Source: an uncultured Verrucomicrobiales bacterium (GTDB lineage: Bacteria > Verrucomicrobiota > Verrucomicrobiia > Verrucomicrobiales > Akkermansiaceae). Taken from it: a stretch of DNA of 64,000 bases. The notes under the pieces are model-generated. The model did not search any database and was not told the origin of the DNA. It was given only the letters and a program-made list of their open reading frames with translations. Location of the stretch: positions 1 to 64,000 of the forward strand of contig CALABM010000066.1 in the NCBI GenBank assembly GCA_937885815.1. Reading direction: 5' to 3'. Positions 59,923 to 64,000 of the stretch are shown here, piece after piece. The position numbers were made by a program, and so were the translations under genes. Positions within the stretch are counted from its first letter, which is position 1. Each line of letters begins with the position of its first letter.

Positions 59923-60744
59923 ATGCTTGCCCGCTTCACACTTCTGCTGTTCATACTGCTTCCTCTGCTGAGTGAAGCCGCGGAGCTGAGGCGTCGCAGC
60001 ACAACATCCGCCGCTGTGCAAGAAGCACAGGCACGCAGTAGTTTCAACACACTCGTTCTACAAACGATTCAGCATGACATGCCTTCCGGCGGCGGATATT
60101 CTGCCACCCCGGAGGACGTAGCACGTGCAGCAGAAGCCGGGGTAGAATGGAGCGAAGCTCTGCAAGGGCTGGTTATTTCTCCTCAACGAGCAGCCCCCAC
60201 CTTCTGCTCAGCAGCCTGTTACATGGTGCTGCTGCGCTCACTTCAGCGCTGGGAAGCTGCCGTTGGCAGGCGCCTACCCTCTGATGCTTGGGAAGCCCTT
60301 GATATCAAGGGCAATCAGCCGGATGGCACCGGCGCTTGGGGAAGAGCCAACGCTAATGGCCCGGGATTGGCCATGCTGATACACGAGCTGAGCGCCGGCA
60401 TCAACTTCCACGATGTGCGAATAGCCCGCCCGGGCGATTTCCTGAAAATCTTCTGGACTGAAAATATCGGTGCCGAGGAGCGCGGGCATCTGGTCGTATT
60501 CCTCGGGTTGGAACGCAAAAACGGCGCCATCAACCTGCGATACTGGTCTGCCAACAAGCCGGGAGGCTACGGCGTACGAAGTGTACCGCTCAGCCGCATG
60601 CATCATCTCATCTTCACTCGCATCACTGCGCCTCAGAACTTCTCCCGCGCGAATAGACTGCGAGAGCACCACAGCTGGCTGCACTCCATGCAGACACGCT
60701 CCTACACCTTCGGAGAGGTGCGCCGCGCATGCAACATCCGATAA
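59923..60744 (+). CDS. Secreted protein, possible NlpC/P60-like cysteine peptidase
   Basis: 273 residues with a signal peptide (about 1-20, ending LSEAA). The order of candidate catalytic residues resembles papain-like NlpC/P60 or CHAP enzymes: a cysteine in PTFCSAACYMVLL near 90-102, then RPGDFLKIFWTE near 168, and a histidine in ERGHLVVFLGLE near 186-197, followed by YWSANKPGGYG near 207. The G-D-F and GH-x-V-x-F-L-G elements are the most convincing part. The target would be peptidoglycan or another envelope polymer. The identification is tentative. Confidence 0.6.
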   Translation: MLARFTLLLFILLPLLSEAAELRRRSTTSAAVQEAQARSSFNTLVLQTIQHDMPSGGGYSATPEDVARAAEAGVEWSEALQGLVISPQRAAPTFCSAACYMVLLRSLQRWEAAVGRRLPSDAWEALDIKGNQPDGTGAWGRANANGPGLAMLIHELSAGINFHDVRIARPGDFLKIFWTENIGAEERGHLVVFLGLERKNGAINLRYWSANKPGGYGVRSVPLSRMHHLIFTRITAPQNFSRANRLREHHSWLHSMQTRSYTFGEVRRACNIR

Positions 60745-60756
60745 AGGGAGAAACGC

Positions 60757-61434
60757 TCACACCGCCGTGCTGGCCAAAGCCCTCTTGCAGAGCGCGGCAG
60801 ACCATTGACCGGGAGCCGTAGGCGTATTGCCCAAATATCCATATATCAGGCAGGAACCATGCTGAACATACAGCAGGCGGCTCACGGCGCCCAGCGGGCC
60901 CATTCCCATGACGGCAAGCGGCCCGGTTGCCTCCCTCAGCAGCTGCACACCTACCATAATATCCTCAGCGGAATGAAGGCGCCAGGCAAACTTCACCACA
61001 TCAGCCCCAAGAGACCGAGCGCGATCCTCTCGCTCCTTTAGAGTAGCAAGTGAGGGTGTTTTCTCAAAATCATGATTGGAAGCGATGACGGTCACGCCCG
61101 CGGCCTTTGCCGCTTGTACCAGCGCCTGAGCATGCTCCAGCTGGGCCGTTTCCCAATCAATTGCAGTAGCGAGAGGAAGCAACTTCATGGCCAAGCTGAG
61201 ACGCTGTTCTTCCGTCATAGAACGGCAGCCCCCTTCACTCTCGTGGCGTACAGTCAGCAGTACAGGGCAAGCCGGGCGCTGAGCCAGCAGACATTCCGGG
61301 CTGATATCCTCCGGCAAAGCATCCACTCGCAGCTCCACCCAGTCGCACTCGTTCACGACCTCAGGCTTTGCTGCCTCGCACCACGTCTGCCAATCGCTTA
61401 CTGAACCCACCACTCTGTACTTCACGTCTTCCAT
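60757..61434 (-). CDS. aroD: 3-dehydroquinate dehydratase, type I
   Basis: Third step of the shikimate pathway. 225 residues, the type I (Schiff base) form. Marks: WVELRVDALPED near 31-42, LLTVRHESEGG near 58, the catalytic His in VIASNHDFEKTPS near 116-128 and the Schiff-base Lys in ADVVKFAWRLHSAED near 144-158, then VMGMGPLGAVSRLLY near 173 and the substrate loop near TAPGQWS. ATG 61434 is set by the promoter 9 nt upstream. A longer frame to 61497 would include it. Other aro genes are not in the window. Confidence 0.93.
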   Translation of the reverse strand: MEDVKYRVVGSVSDWQTWCEAAKPEVVNECDWVELRVDALPEDISPECLLAQRPACPVLLTVRHESEGGCRSMTEEQRLSLAMKLLPLATAIDWETAQLEHAQALVQAAKAAGVTVIASNHDFEKTPSLATLKEREDRARSLGADVVKFAWRLHSAEDIMVGVQLLREATGPLAVMGMGPLGAVSRLLYVQHGSCLIYGYLGNTPTAPGQWSAALCKRALASTAV

Positions 61435-61443
61435 GCTTGCGGC

Positions 61444-61472
61444 ATTGTAACGGAAAGCCCGCTTGCTTGCAA
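61444..61472 (-). promoter_or_regulatory. Near-leaderless promoter of aroD
   Basis: Minus strand: TTGCAA (61472-61467), 17 bp spacer, TACAAT (61449-61444), then 9 nt to the ATG. Confidence 0.6.
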
Positions 61473-61496
61473 GCCAAATGATGGCATTCTTTAGCA

Positions 61497-61525
61497 TTGC
61501 ACATCATAACGGCACATGATAGCAT
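61497..61525 (+). promoter_or_regulatory. Leaderless-type promoter of the PVC marker gene / aguA unit
   Basis: TTGCAC (61497-61502), 17 bp spacer, TAGCAT (61520-61525), then 6 nt to ATG 61532. Confidence 0.55.
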
Positions 61526-61531
61526 GTGGGC

Positions 61532-61921
61532 ATGAAGCAGAGCTTTGAGCGAGCAGTGGAAATCCTGACAGAGCGTTACCCCGAATACACGGAGGAGGCG
61601 TACGAGTTTATGCGTGCCGGGCTGGACGCTGCCGCAGACAAATTCTGCAAGGACGACAAAAGCCCCCATCTGAGCGCCAAGGAGCTTTACCTTGGGGCCT
61701 GCGCCTATGCGCTGGATGAATACGGCCCGCTGGCCTCCCGCGTGCTGGAGTTCTGGGGCATCAGAAGCGCCGGTGACTTCGGCAATATCGTCTACAATCT
61801 CATCGAAGTCGGCATTTTCGGCAAGCAAAAGGGAGATTCCCGTGAGCAGTTCGATGAGCTGCCGGACTTACAGGAAATCCTCAACGCTCCCTACGTCGGC
61901 GGCGTTTCTCCCCTCAATTGA
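61532..61921 (+). CDS. Verrucomicrobia/Planctomycetes-restricted conserved protein (TIGR04138-like, Minf_1886 family)
   Basis: 129 residues. The sequence follows this PVC family closely: YTEEAYEFMRAGLDAA near 20-35, LSAKELYLGACAYALDEYGP near 50-69, VLEFWGIRSAGDFGNIVYNL near 74-93 and EVGIFGKQKGDSREQFDEL near 95-113. Function is unknown, but the family is almost confined to Verrucomicrobia and Planctomycetes, so it is the best taxonomic marker of the window. ATG 61532 is chosen over an in-frame GTG 6 bp upstream because of the promoter. aguA follows after 20 bp, probably on the same transcript. Confidence 0.85.
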   Translation: MKQSFERAVEILTERYPEYTEEAYEFMRAGLDAAADKFCKDDKSPHLSAKELYLGACAYALDEYGPLASRVLEFWGIRSAGDFGNIVYNLIEVGIFGKQKGDSREQFDELPDLQEILNAPYVGGVSPLN

Positions 61922-61941
61922 TTCCAATAGAGCACAATATC

Positions 61942-62991
61942 ATGAGTATACCTCAAGCTATGCAAGGTGACCAGCTGCGCTGGCCTGCTGAATGGGAAAA
62001 ACAGGAAGCCGTGTGGCTCTCATGGCCTCACCGTGAAGACTTGTGGCAGGGTGGCCTTGCCGAGCTGACCGGACATTATGCGGACTTGGCAGCTGCCATT
62101 GCCCCGCACGCTCAGGTGCGAATCAACGCAGCAACTCCCCTGCACAACAGCATCCGCAATCTGCTGGAGCTGAGAGGCGTACATAATTACGCTCTTTTCA
62201 ATCACCCCACGAATGATGTGTGGTGCCGAGACCACGGCCCCATCTTCGTGCAGCGGCAGGATGGCCTCCGCCAGCTCGCGGACTGGACTTTCAACGCTTG
62301 GGGCGGCAAGTTCGCGCCATGGAATCTGGATAACGAAGTCCCCGCACGCATTGCAGAAAGCCTTCAGCTGCCGAGCCTGAAAAGCGAGCTCATACTGGAG
62401 GGCGGCGCTATCGAGGGTAATGGCGAGGGGCTTCTCATCACCACAGAGGCAGTACTGCTGAATCCGAACCGAAACCCGGGTGTTAGCAAGGCTGAAATCG
62501 AGGCTGAGCTTCACCGCATGATGGGCACCAAACAGGTATTCTGGCTTGGCTGCGGCATCGAAGGTGACGACACGGACGGCCACATCGATGACATGGTGCG
62601 CTTCGTGAATCCGGAGGCAGTCGTCTCCATCGTGGAGCCGGATCCGCATTCCCCGCACTACCGCAACCTTGCAGAAAACAACGAACGCCTGCAAGACCTC
62701 CGCACGCCTTCCGGGCACCGCGTGGAGATTGTTCCCCTGCCCATGCCGCAGCCACTGGTGGCAAAGGACTGGCGCTTGGAACAGCTGCCCGCCAGCTACG
62801 CAAACTTCCTCATCTGCAATGGAGCCGTCATCGTGCCCATCTTCTGCCAGCCTAAGGAAGACGACCGAGCTCTGGGCATCCTGCGTGAATGCTTCCCGGG
62901 CAAGCAAGTCATTGGCTTTGATGCCCGCCGCCTCGTCATTGAGGGCGGAGCTATTCACTGCATTACCCAGCAGGAAATTGCGAGGAAATAA
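61942..62991 (+). CDS. aguA: Agmatine deiminase
   Basis: Hydrolyses agmatine to N-carbamoylputrescine and ammonia; the product feeds AguB at 20603. 349 residues. Marks: WPAEWEKQEAVWLSWPH near 15-31, NDVWCRDHGPIFV near 90-102, NAWGGKFAPWNLD near 119-131, LEGGAIEGNGEG near 152, GDDTDGHIDDMVRF near 212-225 and the catalytic Cys C340 in EGGAIHCITQQ. ATG 61942 is preferred to a TTG at 61918 inside the previous gene. Putrescine synthesis is thus split between two loci. The source of agmatine (arginine decarboxylase) is not in the window. Confidence 0.95.
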   Translation: MSIPQAMQGDQLRWPAEWEKQEAVWLSWPHREDLWQGGLAELTGHYADLAAAIAPHAQVRINAATPLHNSIRNLLELRGVHNYALFNHPTNDVWCRDHGPIFVQRQDGLRQLADWTFNAWGGKFAPWNLDNEVPARIAESLQLPSLKSELILEGGAIEGNGEGLLITTEAVLLNPNRNPGVSKAEIEAELHRMMGTKQVFWLGCGIEGDDTDGHIDDMVRFVNPEAVVSIVEPDPHSPHYRNLAENNERLQDLRTPSGHRVEIVPLPMPQPLVAKDWRLEQLPASYANFLICNGAVIVPIFCQPKEDDRALGILRECFPGKQVIGFDARRLVIEGGAIHCITQQEIARK

Positions 62992-63048
62992 GCTTGTAGC
63001 AGAACGCAGTATATGTTACTCTGAGTACAGAATATAACGAGTATCGTC

Positions 63049-63984
63049 ATGACTGCATTCCAAGTCTCCCTGTTTTATACAGCTACTGCTGTGATGATAT
63101 CATCAGCCTATGCTTCTGAAGGCTGGATGACGAATCTTCCTGCTGCCATGCAGCGAGCTGAGCAGGAAAACAAGCTGGTACTAGTGGAGTTTACAGGCTC
63201 GGACTGGTGCACCGCCTGCTTAGCGCTGAAGCGAAATGTACTGAATAAACCGGAATTCCGAGAATGGGCCGGCGAGCACTTCATCTTTGTGGAGATAGAC
63301 CTGCCTCAGAGCCCGGACTTCCCGGCAGAACAGAGAGCTCAGAATGAAGCCACCGCCGAGCACTATCAGGTAGGCGGCTTTCCCACCATCCTCATCCTTA
63401 ACCCGCAGGGAAATGTTATCGGCGGATTCAGCGGAAGTGTCAGGGGAATACAAGAAGCAGTCCTTCCCTTGGAGAATGCACTGAAAGCAGACGAGCTCTA
63501 CCACCAAGCAGCGCGGCTCAGCGGGCCGGAACGAGCTAGGGTTCTCTACCAAATCTACAGCAACTTCCCCGAGGGCAAGGGATTTGAGACGCCTAGGCGA
63601 ACACTGCGAGACACCATCATTCAGGCGGACCCCGAAAACGTGACCGGTATCCATCACGATGCCGCAGTTCAGGAGCAAGCTCAGCGCTTTTTCCGAGAAC
63701 GCGAAGCTCTGCCCATTCATAGCCCTACACTCGGAGAGCTGCTAGAACGCCAGCTAGCCGAAGCGCTGCCAGAGAATCGCCCCTCCGTCATGCTGGAGAG
63801 GTGCCAGTACGCCATGTGCACGGCAGAAACTGTGGATGACATCATAGCCGTAAAACAAATGTTTGAAGAAGTCATCCCCTTACTACCTGCTAGCGAAGCA
63901 GCTGATATTCGGCATTATGTGGACACCTACTTCAGCGATCCCGCCACCCTGCTGCAGATGCTTAAGGCCAGTCGTCCACGCTAA
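63049..63984 (+). CDS. Secreted thioredoxin-fold protein
   Basis: 311 residues with a signal peptide (about 1-22, ending SSAYA). The thioredoxin domain spans about 25-145: KLVLVEFTGSDWCTACLALK near 42-61 with redox C54 and C57, IFVEIDLPQ near 77, and the cis-proline segment VGGFPTILILNPQGNVIGGF near 108-127. This resembles the thioredoxin_7/DsbD-gamma group. The remaining 165 residues are helical and not recognised. It probably acts in the periplasm in disulfide chemistry. A possible promoter is TTGTAG (62994) with TACTCT at 17 bp, 30 nt upstream. The last 16 bases of the window hold no feature. Confidence 0.85.
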   Translation: MTAFQVSLFYTATAVMISSAYASEGWMTNLPAAMQRAEQENKLVLVEFTGSDWCTACLALKRNVLNKPEFREWAGEHFIFVEIDLPQSPDFPAEQRAQNEATAEHYQVGGFPTILILNPQGNVIGGFSGSVRGIQEAVLPLENALKADELYHQAARLSGPERARVLYQIYSNFPEGKGFETPRRTLRDTIIQADPENVTGIHHDAAVQEQAQRFFREREALPIHSPTLGELLERQLAEALPENRPSVMLERCQYAMCTAETVDDIIAVKQMFEEVIPLLPASEAADIRHYVDTYFSDPATLLQMLKASRPR

Positions 63985-64000
63985 TCCCTCCGATTTACCT

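Overview
This 64 kb window is bacterial chromosome, coding on both strands, from a Gram-negative of the PVC group. It most likely belongs to the Verrucomicrobiota and probably comes from the gut (inference). The evidence is a member of the small Verrucomicrobia/Planctomycetes-restricted family (61532-61921), an LpxK lipid A kinase, many Sec-signal and lipoprotein genes, and a GH110 alpha-1,3-galactosidase (9803-11809) of the kind used on host mucin glycans. Almost no gene has a clear Shine-Dalgarno sequence. Many have a sigma70-type promoter only 5-13 nt before the ATG, so leaderless transcription looks common.

Layout. 1-7.2 kb: edge of an antiporter-like membrane gene, pgk, a cysK-thiE-thiM operon, then a DUF1015 gene with serA. 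7.3-13.2 kb: three secreted proteins of unknown function, GH110, a SpoU-type RNA methyltransferase and a metallophosphoesterase. 13.3-16.5 kb: purE-pyrR-pyrB-pyrC', where the dihydroorotase-like protein has lost most metal ligands. 16.5-19.7 kb: an ELM1-family protein and two tandem GT4 glycosyltransferases. 19.8-33.3 kb: a secreted protein, N-carbamoylputrescine amidase, a Gfo/Idh oxidoreductase, hrpA, an eight-haem TPR lipoprotein, a membrane protein, an AI-2E-type permease, lysA and a beta-CASP nuclease. 33.3-49 kb: ankyrin protein, ABC-F ATPase, cyclophilin, a thioredoxin-fold protein without the usual cysteines, hrpB, hisC, an MBL hydrolase, an MFS permease, lpxK, a serine hydrolase, trmO and rppH.

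49.2-53.3 kb is the accessory segment. It is a decayed Mu-like prophage with fragments of barnase/EndoU/RelE-like nuclease domains in tandem cassettes, separated by a repeated leader and small hairpins, followed by a gpG-like morphogenesis gene and the start of a tape-measure gene. 53.4-64 kb: nrdAB with a well-formed candidate NrdR operator, a phosphohexomutase, a lipoprotein, a putative NlpC/P60-like protein, aroD, the PVC marker gene, agmatine deiminase and a secreted thioredoxin.

The genes are mostly housekeeping (glycolysis; serine, cysteine, lysine, histidine, chorismate and pyrimidine synthesis; putrescine from agmatine through two separated genes). No rRNA, tRNA, CRISPR array or complete insertion sequence was recognised. 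All functional calls come from motifs read by eye, without database searches.
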